53,515 nt of DNA from Onstottus_B sp035558335 (GTDB taxonomy: Bacteria > Acidobacteriota > Blastocatellia > UBA7656): positions 1 through 53,515 of the forward strand of contig DATMCM010000399.1 of NCBI GenBank assembly GCA_035558335.1, given 5' to 3'. Of this stretch, positions 42,192 through 50,729 are shown one piece after another. The translations under genes and the position numbers were made by a program. Each line of letters opens with the position of its first letter. Position 1 is the stretch's first letter. Below the pieces are notes generated by a model, which saw only the letters and a list, made by a program, of their open reading frames with translations, did not search any database and was not told the DNA's origin.

Positions 42192-42935
42192 CTACGGATT
42201 TGATGGTTTGGGCGCGCGCCCAGTCGTGGTTCGAACGGCTCCTCCTGCTGTATTGCTGATCAGCAATCGAACGTCGACCCGCCCACTGAGGTTTTGCGAG
42301 GTAGCGTACGTTGACTCGGATGCGCGGTAGCCAGGTGGTCTTGGTGCATCGTAGCCGATCGCGAACATCCGCATGATTGGAATGTTGTTCCTGTCGGCAA
42401 GATAGCGCTCGACCGCGTCCGCTCTTAGCTTACCCAGATTCTCTTTCGCTCGCGCCGTCCTTGTCGCGTCGCCGCGTCCGATGATCTCGAGAATAAAACC
42501 GTTGCGATCTGTGATCTGCGAGGCGAGTGTGTCCAACTGGGCCATTCCTTCACTGGTGAGAAGGGCGCTCCCCGGTTTGAAGAATACCATCGCGGTGCTT
42601 CGCAAAGTATATTTGTCGAGGTTCGCCCTCAGATCTTCTACGCTTTGCTCAACCCCGGCGACACGTGAATTCGCTTGCTCGGCTGACGATGCGGCGCGAT
42701 CCGCCGTAACCTGGGCCCTCTCAGCGCGTCCGCGAACCTCGTCAGTGCTCTTCTTGGCGTCACCGATTTGCTGGGTGTTGCGGCGCGCAGTCTCTTCCAG
42801 CTCACCCGTGCGGTTCTCGAGCGGTGTGACGCGCTCGGCAACTCTATTGCGCACATACTTCTTGGTCGCGCACCCGGACTGCACCGCAACCGAGAAGGCC
42901 AAAAGCAGGCACACAACAAACGGTTTTGATTTCAT
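42192..42935 (-). CDS. OmpA-family lipoprotein with coiled-coil linker
   Basis: Outer-membrane lipoprotein of 247 residues. The signal and lipobox end in SVAVQSGC (Cys at about 21). A long alpha-helical coiled coil (about 25-95) is built of N-x-x-x-A-type heptads. A C-terminal OmpA/Pal peptidoglycan-binding domain (about 105-225) follows, with TAMVFFKPGSALLTSEGMAQLDTLA and LGKLRADAVERYLADR. The usual pattern of a distal motif (GYDAPRPPG... SGRVDVRLL) is present. ATG 42935 has GGAGG 5 bases upstream; a longer frame to 42992 is less likely. A near-perfect sigma-54 promoter lies 70-85 bp upstream, so its expression is probably activator-dependent. Confidence 0.88.
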   Translation of the reverse strand: MKSKPFVVCLLLAFSVAVQSGCATKKYVRNRVAERVTPLENRTGELEETARRNTQQIGDAKKSTDEVRGRAERAQVTADRAASSAEQANSRVAGVEQSVEDLRANLDKYTLRSTAMVFFKPGSALLTSEGMAQLDTLASQITDRNGFILEIIGRGDATRTARAKENLGKLRADAVERYLADRNNIPIMRMFAIGYDAPRPPGYRASESTYATSQNLSGRVDVRLLISNTAGGAVRTTTGRAPKPSNP

Positions 42936-43003
42936 TGTTCCTCCAGAAATGGGCAACTTGATACTTGCCGGATGGCAAGAGCCATACACCATTAAAGTGG
43001 CTC

Positions 43004-43019
43004 AGCGAGCGGCGTGCCA
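43004..43019 (-). promoter_or_regulatory. Sigma-54 (-24/-12) promoter of the OmpA-family gene
   Basis: The minus strand reads TGGCACG (43019-43013), four bases, then TCGCT (43008-43004). This matches TGGCACG-N4-TTGCW at 11 of 12 specified positions, with the invariant GG and GC at the correct spacing. The predicted start is near 42993, about 58 bases before ATG 42935. Confidence 0.75.
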
Positions 43020-43225
43020 CTTGTTACGACTTCCATTGAACGGGCTTCACTGTCAAAAATCGACGCCTCCCCCCCGTGGCGTGATCGGCCCTCTGTAGTA
43101 GTTTCCAGGGCGACGGAAAAAATTACACCCCGGCCCTGTCTTTGCAGCAATTTCCCCGACGCTCGAAGTCACTGTTTCGCGCAAATAAAGAGCAAACAAC
43201 CGTTTAGTGCACAGGGGGAAAACCG

Positions 43226-43253
43226 TTGACTGCCTGATCGGGTGTTGTAGAAT
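43226..43253 (+). promoter_or_regulatory. Sigma-70 promoter of the diguanylate cyclase gene
   Basis: TTGACT (43226-43231), a 16-base spacer and TAGAAT (43248-43253): five of six matches in each box. Predicted start is near 43260, 49 bases before ATG 43309. The remainder of the 373-bp divergent gap holds one weak hairpin (CAGGGC/GCCCTG near 43107-43139) and no gene. Confidence 0.65.
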
Positions 43254-43308
43254 CGAGCCTTAGTCCAGTCCCTACCAGCGCGAGCCACCCCTGGAACCGC
43301 CGCATCAA

Positions 43309-44886
43309 ATGTATTCTCTTTTCAACGTTCTAACTCAACAGCATAGCGGGGACATCGCTCCGCTGCGATGCAATGAGCAGACGATGATTCGGCTCGCGAG
43401 ATATTTCGAAGACCTTGTGACTGAGAACAACCTTGGGGCACTGGTAGTCGCAGGGCGATGTCCAAACGGGCATCCGTTACGAGAACCGGAGCGTCTCGCA
43501 AGACTCGCCGCTACCGCTCGGCGGGTATATATGTTCTGCTGCGATCGCGACTGCGGAGCGAGGACTTGGGAGCCGATTGCGACCGAGAGCCTGGTTGTGC
43601 TTGAAGAGATGGGACACCATGCGCTGGAAACCGGGCCGATCGTCATATTCATCGAGCCCGGCTCTTGTGGATTGCTGGCGTCGCGCGCCGTCCCTGGTGA
43701 CGAGGATCGAAACGCTACCAGCTACAGCGTTGTTTGGACCTTTGATCCCAACGTTGTGTTGACCGCACTCAAGTACCTGATGGCCCGATTCGGCGTTCAG
43801 AGACCTGAGGAAGGGGAGATTTTCGAAACCTTGCTGCACTCATGCATGCCGTCCGGGCCCTCGCAGCGTTTGGCGTCGGCGTTTACAACCAAGCTGACAA
43901 TGTTGGTGCAGCGGCAAAACGAGTTGGAGATTGCAACCAAGCGGATCAGCGCCGCGATATCCAGCACGCTCGACCTGAAGTCGATCCTGCAGTCGGCGGT
44001 TGAGGAAGTCTGCCTTGCGGCCAGAGCCAGGCGGGTTGCTCTCGTGCTTTGGCCGGAAGGGACGGTTTCGCCGGAGGACATGACCGTCTACGAGCGGCAT
44101 GAGGACGCGCTTTCCGGCCAGATGTTTGGCGCGGTCAAAGACGACTCGCTCACGAACGAAGGCTCCGCATTTGAGTTGAACGCTTCCAGCCGGCCGCTTG
44201 AAGTGCCGGTGACCTATCGCGAAAACGTGATCGGCGAGCTGGTCGTCGAAGACGACCTCCCCGGCCGCGACTGGGAAGATGAAGAAGTGATGATGGTCAG
44301 GACGGTATCCGATCAGCTCGCAGTCGCCATCAGTCACTCGAGGCTTTTTCGGCAGATGCAGACCCAGGCTACTACCGATAGTCTTACAGGGCTCTCCAAC
44401 CACGGTTCCTTTCAAGCCCGTCTCGATCATGAGCTGAAGTTGGCCGACCGATCCCAACATCAGGTTTCGCTTATCCTCCTCGACCTGGACCAGCTGAAGC
44501 GCATCAACGACACCTACGGGCACGTCGCCGGCGATGCCACGCTTTGCCACGTTGCTCAGTCGATGCGGTCTGTAGTTCGCGAAACTGACATGTGTGCGCG
44601 GTACGGCGGCGAGGAGTTTTGCGTGATCCTTTCGCAGTGTGGTCGCGAAAAGGCGATTGACATCGCCGAGCGAATACGTTTAGCGATCTCTTCCCATTAT
44701 GTATCTCGCGTTGGTCAGGTTACCGCAAGCTTCGGGGTTGCAACGTATCCGACGGATGCTAAGGCTAAGGAAGAGCTGGTCGAGATGGCGGATCGCGCGA
44801 TGTACCTCGCGAAGGCTTCAGGGAGGAACCGCGTTCGCACGCTTATGCACCGGAACAACCCGGCAGTCGACGCGCTTGTAACGTAA
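43309..44886 (+). CDS. Diguanylate cyclase with DICT-like and GAF domains
   Basis: Cytoplasmic signalling enzyme of 525 residues that should make cyclic di-GMP. The N-terminal domain (about 1-165) resembles the DICT sensory domain (RYFEDLVTENNLGALVVAGR... EPIATESLVVLEEMGHHALETGPIVIFIE). It carries two cysteine clusters (RCPNGHP and FCCDRDCGA). A GAF domain spans about 215-345. The C-terminal GGDEF domain (about 355-515) has SLTGLSNHGSF and LILLDLDQLKRINDTYGH. The active-site GGEEF is intact, with an RxxD inhibitory site (RETD) five residues before it. It should therefore be active and feedback-inhibited. It is divergent from the OmpA-family gene. Confidence 0.9.
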   Translation: MYSLFNVLTQQHSGDIAPLRCNEQTMIRLARYFEDLVTENNLGALVVAGRCPNGHPLREPERLARLAATARRVYMFCCDRDCGARTWEPIATESLVVLEEMGHHALETGPIVIFIEPGSCGLLASRAVPGDEDRNATSYSVVWTFDPNVVLTALKYLMARFGVQRPEEGEIFETLLHSCMPSGPSQRLASAFTTKLTMLVQRQNELEIATKRISAAISSTLDLKSILQSAVEEVCLAARARRVALVLWPEGTVSPEDMTVYERHEDALSGQMFGAVKDDSLTNEGSAFELNASSRPLEVPVTYRENVIGELVVEDDLPGRDWEDEEVMMVRTVSDQLAVAISHSRLFRQMQTQATTDSLTGLSNHGSFQARLDHELKLADRSQHQVSLILLDLDQLKRINDTYGHVAGDATLCHVAQSMRSVVRETDMCARYGGEEFCVILSQCGREKAIDIAERIRLAISSHYVSRVGQVTASFGVATYPTDAKAKEELVEMADRAMYLAKASGRNRVRTLMHRNNPAVDALVT

Positions 44887-44904
44887 TCCGCCAGACAGCG
44901 CGAC

Positions 44905-46566
44905 TCAATTCTCACTAAAGCGCTTCAGCAACCGAATCTTTCCAATCGAAAACTCCTCACAGAAGTTGAGTTCAAGGTCCCGATTCAGAGCGGCATTCGC
45001 ACGAAAACGCTCATCCAGCGGATCACCTTCCTCGATTATGACCGTGAGAACATCGGCGGGAATGGTCTCGCCAATCTGATGCCAGCGCTCAGTTCCTTCG
45101 TGAATGAGCTCCCTAAATCGCAACCCGCCCGCCGATACAAGCGGACCCAGCGCGCCGGTGTTCATCAGCGTCACTCCGCGCGGCGGCTGCGATTTCAGAA
45201 AAGCCGAAACCCTGGCCAACTCACGCGCGGGCCGCGCGTTGACCCCATTCCTAAAGCTTTCCTGGTAGATCGCAAGCTGAGAAGGTCCCTCTGAGATCAG
45301 ATAACAGTACTGGGCCGCCACGATCAGGCAAACCGTCGCCGCTGACCAACGCCGCGCTGTCCCGGATGCAATCAAACTGGCAGCAGGCGCAAACAGCGCG
45401 ATCGCCGGCAGGTGAAGCAGACCATAACGAACGTTGTGCAGACCGAACGCGCTCAACGGAAAGATTTGAATCTCTCCGCGATAGAGACTCGCGGCGTGAA
45501 AGAAGAACGGCACAAGCAATAAGATCATTGGCGCCCACTGAGCAAAGCATCGGCGCCGTGCCGCGACAGTTCTTGTCAAACCGGCGATTCCCAGCAGCAA
45601 AACCAATGGCCCGGCGCATACAGCCGCGGCGGTCAGAATCGTCACCAGGTCCAGCCCTGCGTGACCGACAAATATCCTGGACCATCCAAGGTTCGCGCGG
45701 TTCTGAAGATAAATACCACGCGCTGAGTTTGGACCCGTCAGGAATTCGAGCGCGTTGCCGTAGATCGCCCAGTTGTGCCAGAGCCAGTAAAGCGGACCCG
45801 TTGCGACGATCGCGGTGAAGAGTGACGCTGTACAGGCTCTCGACTTGAAGTCACCGCGTGAAGCAAACGCGACTATCGGAATAGCCAGCGCCGCAACCGG
45901 CCAGGCTTCATAGCGCGAAAGCGTCGCTGCCGACATCGCCGCCGCCGCGAAAACCACTCGACCGCTCGCTTGATGCTCGTTCCACCTCTGCAACAAACAG
46001 ATCGCCGCCAGCAGCGCTGCCATGAAAACCGTTTCAGTCATCGGCGTCGCTTGCATAAACAGAGCGCTCGGGTTTAGTACAAAGATCGCGACTGCGATCG
46101 CGGCAAGGATTCTGGAGCGGCTGTTTTCCTTTCCATAAAAACTCCACGCGAGCGAGTACAGCGACACCGCGGCAATTACGAATGAGATCATCGAGATCAC
46201 GCTCCCGGCCACACCCGTTCTCCACATCCAATCGTTGCTTACCAGCGGCAACATCATCACCGTTTGCAGCGGCAACCACGGTGAGCCGATCTGAACGTAG
46301 CGTTGCCAAAGCGAGTCGTCCGGCGAGTCGACAACCTTGCGCGCGATGTTGACGTGCGCAACGCCGTCGCCATAGTGATTAGTCTTGTCCTGAGTGAAGA
46401 AATAGAGAAATGCACCGAGCGAAAGGAATGCAGCGATGCCGGCTACGAGAAGCCAACTGCGATCCTGTTTGGGTAGCACTCCGTGCTCATCCCGCAAGTC
46501 GTCCGTCACAGAGGACCTGCACGGCTGCCGGCTCTCACAAGTGCTTTCTTGTTGTGTTTGAATCAC
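44905..46566 (-). CDS. GT-C (ArnT/GT39-like) membrane glycosyltransferase
   Basis: Multi-pass membrane protein of about 553 residues with roughly eleven hydrophobic helices. The first periplasmic loop HYGDGVAHVNIARKVV carries the acidic motif expected of GT-C transferases that use polyprenyl-phosphate sugars. A soluble C-terminal part of about 110 residues follows. The frame is open to a TTG at 46623, inside aroF. The GTG at 46566 lies two bases after the aroF stop and is the likelier start, though no clear Shine-Dalgarno supports either. It follows aroF on the same strand and is convergent with the diguanylate cyclase. Donor and acceptor are unknown. Confidence 0.78.
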   Translation of the reverse strand: MIQTQQESTCESRQPCRSSVTDDLRDEHGVLPKQDRSWLLVAGIAAFLSLGAFLYFFTQDKTNHYGDGVAHVNIARKVVDSPDDSLWQRYVQIGSPWLPLQTVMMLPLVSNDWMWRTGVAGSVISMISFVIAAVSLYSLAWSFYGKENSRSRILAAIAVAIFVLNPSALFMQATPMTETVFMAALLAAICLLQRWNEHQASGRVVFAAAAMSAATLSRYEAWPVAALAIPIVAFASRGDFKSRACTASLFTAIVATGPLYWLWHNWAIYGNALEFLTGPNSARGIYLQNRANLGWSRIFVGHAGLDLVTILTAAAVCAGPLVLLLGIAGLTRTVAARRRCFAQWAPMILLLVPFFFHAASLYRGEIQIFPLSAFGLHNVRYGLLHLPAIALFAPAASLIASGTARRWSAATVCLIVAAQYCYLISEGPSQLAIYQESFRNGVNARPARELARVSAFLKSQPPRGVTLMNTGALGPLVSAGGLRFRELIHEGTERWHQIGETIPADVLTVIIEEGDPLDERFRANAALNRDLELNFCEEFSIGKIRLLKRFSEN

Positions 46567-46567
46567 T

Positions 46568-47620
46568 TTATCCAGGAGGACCAGCAGCGGGTTTGCCGCT
46601 CGCGCGACGTTCAGCTTCTTCAATTACTCGATGAATCGCGTGTACCTCTTCGACAAGCTGTTTGAACATCTCGGGCAATAACGCTTGCGGGCCGTCGGAA
46701 AGCGCCCGTTCCGGATGGTTGTGAACTTCGACCATGATCCCGTCGGCGCCGGCAGCTATGGAAGCGCGCGCCAGCGGTATCACTTTGTGACGCTTGCCAG
46801 TGCCATGCGAGGGATCGACGATGATCGGAAGATGCGAGCGATTCTGTACGGCAGGGATGATCGATAGGTCGAGCGTGTTCCTCGAGTGATCCGCAAAAGT
46901 GCGAACGCCTCGCTCGCAAAGGATCACGTTGTAGTTGCCCTCCGCCATTATGTACTCGGCGGCCAGCAGAAACTCGTCGAGCGTTGCCGACATCCCGCGC
47001 TTTAGCATCACCGGCTTGCGAGCCTGGCCGACCCTTCGCAACAACGAGAAGTTTTGCATGTTTCGCGCGCCCACTTGCATCACATCGGCGTACCGTTCGA
47101 CAAGGTCCGCAGTTTCGGTATCCAGCACTTCGGTTACTATGCTGAGACCAAACTGATCCCGAGCTTCAGCGAGGATCTTTAATCCCTCTTCGGCAAGCCC
47201 TTGAAACGCATAAGGCGAAGTCCGAGGCTTGAACGCACCCCCGCGAAAAAGCTTCACTCCGGTTGAGGCTACAATCTCGGCGATCTCCATCGTTTGTTGA
47301 AGCGATTCAACGGCGCATGGCCCTGCGATGATCGCAGGCTGCGCGCCACCGATTTCAACGTCGCCGACACGCACGATTGTGTCGTCGTGTTTGAGGTCAC
47401 GTCCCACGAGCTTGTATGGCTTCGACACCCGGATGGCTTCGGCAACGCCGGGCAGGTTTTCGAAGTGAGCCGGATCGATAGCACCTTGATTCCCGGTTAT
47501 GCCGATGGCCGTTCGAGTCGCCCCTGGCATCGGGTGTGGCTTGAATCCAAGCTCGCGAATGATTTCCAGAACCGCTTCCACCTGAGCATCGGTGGCTTCG
47601 GATTTCATCACGATTAACAT
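46568..47620 (-). CDS. aroF: 3-deoxy-7-phosphoheptulonate synthase (type I-beta)
   Basis: DAHP synthase of 350 residues, first enzyme of the shikimate pathway (phosphoenolpyruvate plus erythrose-4-phosphate). An N-terminal ferredoxin-like regulatory domain (about 1-70) is followed by the TIM barrel. Visible motifs are AGPCAVESLQQ, LFRGGAFKPRTSPYAFQGL, the metal-binding Cys in GPCAVES, and PIIVDPSHGTGKRHKV. The ferredoxin-like prefix is that of the Thermotoga-type I-beta enzymes, which are feedback-controlled by aromatic amino acids. GGAG lies 7 bases before the ATG. The C-terminal tail (AERRASGKPAAGPPG) is non-conserved. Confidence 0.95.
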   Translation of the reverse strand: MLIVMKSEATDAQVEAVLEIIRELGFKPHPMPGATRTAIGITGNQGAIDPAHFENLPGVAEAIRVSKPYKLVGRDLKHDDTIVRVGDVEIGGAQPAIIAGPCAVESLQQTMEIAEIVASTGVKLFRGGAFKPRTSPYAFQGLAEEGLKILAEARDQFGLSIVTEVLDTETADLVERYADVMQVGARNMQNFSLLRRVGQARKPVMLKRGMSATLDEFLLAAEYIMAEGNYNVILCERGVRTFADHSRNTLDLSIIPAVQNRSHLPIIVDPSHGTGKRHKVIPLARASIAAGADGIMVEVHNHPERALSDGPQALLPEMFKQLVEEVHAIHRVIEEAERRASGKPAAGPPG

Positions 47621-47663
47621 CGATTAGCTCCAACGTACCTGTCGATTCTCTCGGCCGGTCTGT

Positions 47664-47729
47664 GCGTCTCTGTGTCGCGGCGGTTAGATGGGATCACCCA
47701 CTTCGCTCACCGCGGAGTCGCCGAGACGC
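47664..47729. repeat. Imperfect palindromic intergenic repeat (family C)
   Basis: Arms 47664-47684 and 47709-47729 are reverse complements at 16 of 21 positions. The wording (GCGTCTC... with CCGCGGAGTCGCCGAGACGC) is that of dispersed repeats common in several bacterial phyla. It sits between argS and aroF, both on the minus strand. Confidence 0.45.
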
Positions 47730-47745
47730 TGAGAGCTGCTCAGTG

Positions 47746-49731
47746 TCACATCCGCTCCGGAGCTTCAATTCCCAACACGTCGAGCGCTGCAATCAATTGC
47801 CGGCGAACTATCGAAGTGATCGCGACCAGCAATGCCCGGCGAGCCGGGTCCGGCTCAGAAAGGATGTGATAGTTGTGATAGAACAAGTTGAACCGCTGCG
47901 CGATCTGGAACGCCCACTTCGCAATGACTGCCGGCTCGAGCGCCGCTACTGCGGATCGCAACGTGTCCGGCAATCGCGCCGCAAGATAAACCAGCGCCCA
48001 CAGATCATCACCCCCTTCACCGGCAAACAACTCGGCAATCCGCTCGCGCGAGACCGTTGCGAGATCAAGTGAGCCGGTTTCAATACCCGCATCGGCGAGC
48101 TTGCGAAAGATCGAGTTAGCTCGCACCACCGAGTACTGGATGTACGGGCCGGTCTCACCCTCAAACGCAAGCGCCTCCTTGAAGTCAAACGATATGATCG
48201 AATTGCGCGTAAACTTCATCAAAAAGTACCGTAGCGCGCCGACTGCGATCTTGTGCGCAGTTTCGTTTTGCTCCGCGTCGTTCAATTCCGGATGCCGGTT
48301 CGCAACTTCGGCCAGCGCGTTAGCCTCGAGCACATCGATCAAGTCGTCGATCTTGACGCCGAGCCCTTTTCGACCTGACATTCCGATCGCGCCACGCTTC
48401 CGGTCCTCTTCTGAAAGCCGCTGCCCCAGCTGCTCGACAGCAGCCGGCGTGAGCGCGACTTTCTCATAAGCCAGATGCGCGCTGCGCTCGACTCGCTGGT
48501 CGTGATCGACCGCCATCACACCGAGCTTGACGTAATGTTGCGGGTAAGACTGGCCGATGTCGATCACGTTGAAGTAAGCGGCACCGCTTCCAAACTTCGG
48601 ATGACCCGGATCGTTTTCGCTCGGGTCTGTCGTTGTGACCCACGCGACGTGTCCGTTCGAATAGTTGTAGAAGTGCTTGTAATAAAAGTCTATATCGAGC
48701 TGACCGAGTTTCCACAGGTGAAAAGCGATGTCCTTGCCGGTATACGTTACGATGCCGTTCGAGCGCACGATGACTTTGTCCGCTTCGTGTTCGCTCTCCT
48801 CATCACTCGCATCTTCTTCCTCTGCGGCGCGCATCACCCAACACCCTGCGAGCCGTCCAGAAGTTGCAAGCTCGATCGCCCCTCGATCTTGGAGCAGGTT
48901 GAAAGCCCTCTCCCAGATGTTCAGATGAAGCACGTCCGACTCGCGCGGAAGCACGTCGTACTTGATTCCCACGCGCAGCATCGTCTCCAGATGGCAGCCC
49001 AGCACCCGCCGCGAGATATAGTCAGCCATTTCGTACGTCTGGCCCTCGCCCCTCTCAAGCTCGTGCAGCGTGTCGGTGCGAAGCTGGAGCCGCGACTTGT
49101 CTTCTTCGTAGAACTGCCCAACTTGCGCATACAGATCCCAGCAGTAGTAATCGAACTTCTCCTCGATTGCTTTGATCTGATCGAGCAGCTTGTTTTCGAT
49201 GTGCTTGAAACCTACGACCACGTCGGCGACTTGCACACCGGTATTGTCGATGTAGTTCTGCACTTCGACCGTCTCGCCGACGGCGCGCAGCATTCTGACT
49301 GTCGTGTCTCCGAGCACCGCGTTGCGCAGATGGCCGATGTGCGCGGCTTTGTTTGGGTTGACCGAGGTGTGTTCTACGATCAGCTTGCCGCCGAGTTGTG
49401 CCGTAATCGGCTCAGATTCGCGAGCGGCATTCATCAAGTATCCGGCGCGATCGAGGTAGACGTTCACGTAACCCGCGCCTGCAACCTCGACGCGCGCAAT
49501 GCCTTCGCTTGAGCGAATCTCTTCGGCCAGGCGAGTCGCGATCTCTCGCGGGTTCTGTTTTTGACCGGTCGCGGCTTTCAATCTCTTCGCCAGTTCAAAC
49601 GCGACAGGAAAAGCCAAATCTCCGAGCTCAGTTCGAGGCGGCACCTCGACGGCGATCTCGGTGAGATCGATGTCAAACAGTTTGTTGATTGCGGCGCGGA
49701 CCTTCTCGCGCGTCGCTTCTTGAATCGTCAT
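47746..49731 (-). CDS. argS: Arginyl-tRNA synthetase
   Basis: Class I synthetase of 661 residues charging tRNA-Arg. The N-terminal ArgRS additional domain (about 1-95) is followed by the HIGH signature in SVNPNKAAHIGHLRNAVLGD. Further Rossmann blocks follow (VQNYIDNTGVQVADVV, YTGKDIAFHLWKLGQLD). The KMSKS equivalent is IGMSGRKGLG. A DALR anticodon-binding domain ends the protein (NLFYHNYHILSEPDPARRALLVAITSIVRRQLIAALDVLGIEAPERM). It is longer than the E. coli enzyme (577 residues), as often in Acidobacteria. The frame opens at a TTG (49752); ATG 49731 is preferred. Confidence 0.96.
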   Translation of the reverse strand: MTIQEATREKVRAAINKLFDIDLTEIAVEVPPRTELGDLAFPVAFELAKRLKAATGQKQNPREIATRLAEEIRSSEGIARVEVAGAGYVNVYLDRAGYLMNAARESEPITAQLGGKLIVEHTSVNPNKAAHIGHLRNAVLGDTTVRMLRAVGETVEVQNYIDNTGVQVADVVVGFKHIENKLLDQIKAIEEKFDYYCWDLYAQVGQFYEEDKSRLQLRTDTLHELERGEGQTYEMADYISRRVLGCHLETMLRVGIKYDVLPRESDVLHLNIWERAFNLLQDRGAIELATSGRLAGCWVMRAAEEEDASDEESEHEADKVIVRSNGIVTYTGKDIAFHLWKLGQLDIDFYYKHFYNYSNGHVAWVTTTDPSENDPGHPKFGSGAAYFNVIDIGQSYPQHYVKLGVMAVDHDQRVERSAHLAYEKVALTPAAVEQLGQRLSEEDRKRGAIGMSGRKGLGVKIDDLIDVLEANALAEVANRHPELNDAEQNETAHKIAVGALRYFLMKFTRNSIISFDFKEALAFEGETGPYIQYSVVRANSIFRKLADAGIETGSLDLATVSRERIAELFAGEGGDDLWALVYLAARLPDTLRSAVAALEPAVIAKWAFQIAQRFNLFYHNYHILSEPDPARRALLVAITSIVRRQLIAALDVLGIEAPERM

Positions 49732-49820
49732 ACCAGATATTGGCCCCTGCAATGAAACCCTTGTTTTCGGTGAGTGATCGAGGCGAGAAGCATATCAGTC
49801 GGGACGCATATTCCGAATAC

Positions 49821-50294
49821 CTATAACAACCGAAGAATCGTGAAGCCTTCAGCCTCCGCTGCATCCAGCAGCCCAGCGTCGGCTCCCACGAACACTCTCG
49901 CGCGGGTGCGATTCGAGCACCAAACAAGTGCTGCCGACAATTGAAGCGCATCGGCTGCCCTTAACCGATGTACCGCAAGCAGGCGCTCAGCGCGCTGGCG
50001 GACTTCTTCAGTCGGCTGGATTTCGTTCCACCGGCTCCGAAGATATTCGAGCCTGCGCAACGCCCGGTTTCTTGCTGCCGGCGTTAGGTCGCCATCGCGT
50101 GCCAATCGGTGAAGGGAACTGATCGCTTCCACGATCGTTCCCCACCATACCACTTGGCGCGAGTACACTCGGGCTGTCTGCTGCGACCTTGTCGTCTGGG
50201 CTTGAAAGCAACACAACGGCACGATGCCGCTTGTGTCCCAGAATGCCGTGAGCACTTCTGATGATTGAACCTTCCTCCGCGGCTTAGTTTTCAT
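49821..50294 (-). CDS. PIN-domain toxin (VapC-like)
   Basis: PIN-domain protein of 157 residues, probably an RNase toxin. Acidic residues of the PIN active site are visible: WDTSGIVPL near the N-terminus (first Asp), IVEAISSLHRL (Glu), LRAADALQLSAAL (Asp), and VGADAGLLDAAEAEGF (last Asp). Its start lies within the end of the antitoxin gene (11-base overlap), a typical toxin-antitoxin arrangement. AGAGGAAAGGG precedes the ATG. VapC-type toxins cleave tRNA or rRNA. Confidence 0.87.
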   Translation of the reverse strand: MKTKPRRKVQSSEVLTAFWDTSGIVPLCCFQAQTTRSQQTARVYSRQVVWWGTIVEAISSLHRLARDGDLTPAARNRALRRLEYLRSRWNEIQPTEEVRQRAERLLAVHRLRAADALQLSAALVWCSNRTRARVFVGADAGLLDAAEAEGFTILRLL

Positions 50295-50571
50295 CCCTTT
50301 CCTCTTTCACAACTCGGCGCATAATAGTTGGCGAAATGCGCGGAGCCGGCGTGCTCCAGAAAGAGTCTTCTATTGCGCCCGCGCCAAGGTGAACCTTTCC
50401 TTTAGCGGCCAACGCCAGGAGCTCATCGTCCAGATGCGACCCATGGGTCAGCGGTACTATCCGAGCGATTGGCGCGTCGCGGTCCCGGACTAGAATCTCT
50501 CCGCCCGCTTTCACCTCTTTCAGATAGCGGCTAAGCTGGTTCTTGAGCTCGGCAATGTTGACGCTTTTCAT
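50284..50571 (-). CDS. Phd/YefM-type antitoxin
   Basis: Antitoxin of 95 residues. The N-terminal Phd/YefM DNA-binding fold is visible as SVNIAELKNQLSRYLKEVKAGGEILVRDRDAPIARIVPL. The C-terminal half (about 45-95) is the variable toxin-binding tail. It is transcribed ahead of, and overlaps, the PIN toxin. It should neutralise the toxin and repress the operon. A palindrome upstream (50610-50643) is a candidate operator. Confidence 0.88.
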   Translation of the reverse strand: MKSVNIAELKNQLSRYLKEVKAGGEILVRDRDAPIARIVPLTHGSHLDDELLALAAKGKVHLGAGAIEDSFWSTPAPRISPTIMRRVVKEERDEN

Positions 50572-50609
50572 AGTGGTTTTCTTTGAGCCTTTCTTTATGT
50601 GCTAATGTG

Positions 50610-50643
50610 GACAACAGCCGATAGCCATCATAGCTATGTTGTC
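50610..50643. promoter_or_regulatory. Palindrome upstream of the toxin-antitoxin operon
   Basis: GACAAC (50610-50615) pairs with GTTGTC (50638-50643), and inside ATAGC (50621-50625) pairs with GCTAT (50633-50637). It lies 39 bases before the antitoxin ATG in the divergent gap with cobB, a position expected for an autoregulatory operator. No binding protein can be assigned. Confidence 0.4.
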
Positions 50644-50675
50644 GATCGTGAACAAGCCATGATCAATGCGATTGC

Positions 50676-50705
50676 TTGACTTCGCGGTTCGCTGCTCGAT
50701 AGCAT
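50676..50705 (+). promoter_or_regulatory. Possible promoter of the cobB-larC-folE operon
   Basis: TTGACT (50676-50681), an 18-base spacer and TAGCAT (50700-50705): 5 and 4 of 6 matches. Predicted start is near 50712, about 18 bases before the TTG start codon of cobB. Confidence 0.4.
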
Positions 50706-50729
50706 CTCCGATTTGCCGAGGGGTTCCGC

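Noticed and set aside
48475..49512. 345-codon plus-strand ORF
   Set aside because: Lies entirely opposite argS, whose family motifs are unmistakable; its translation shows no protein-like pattern.
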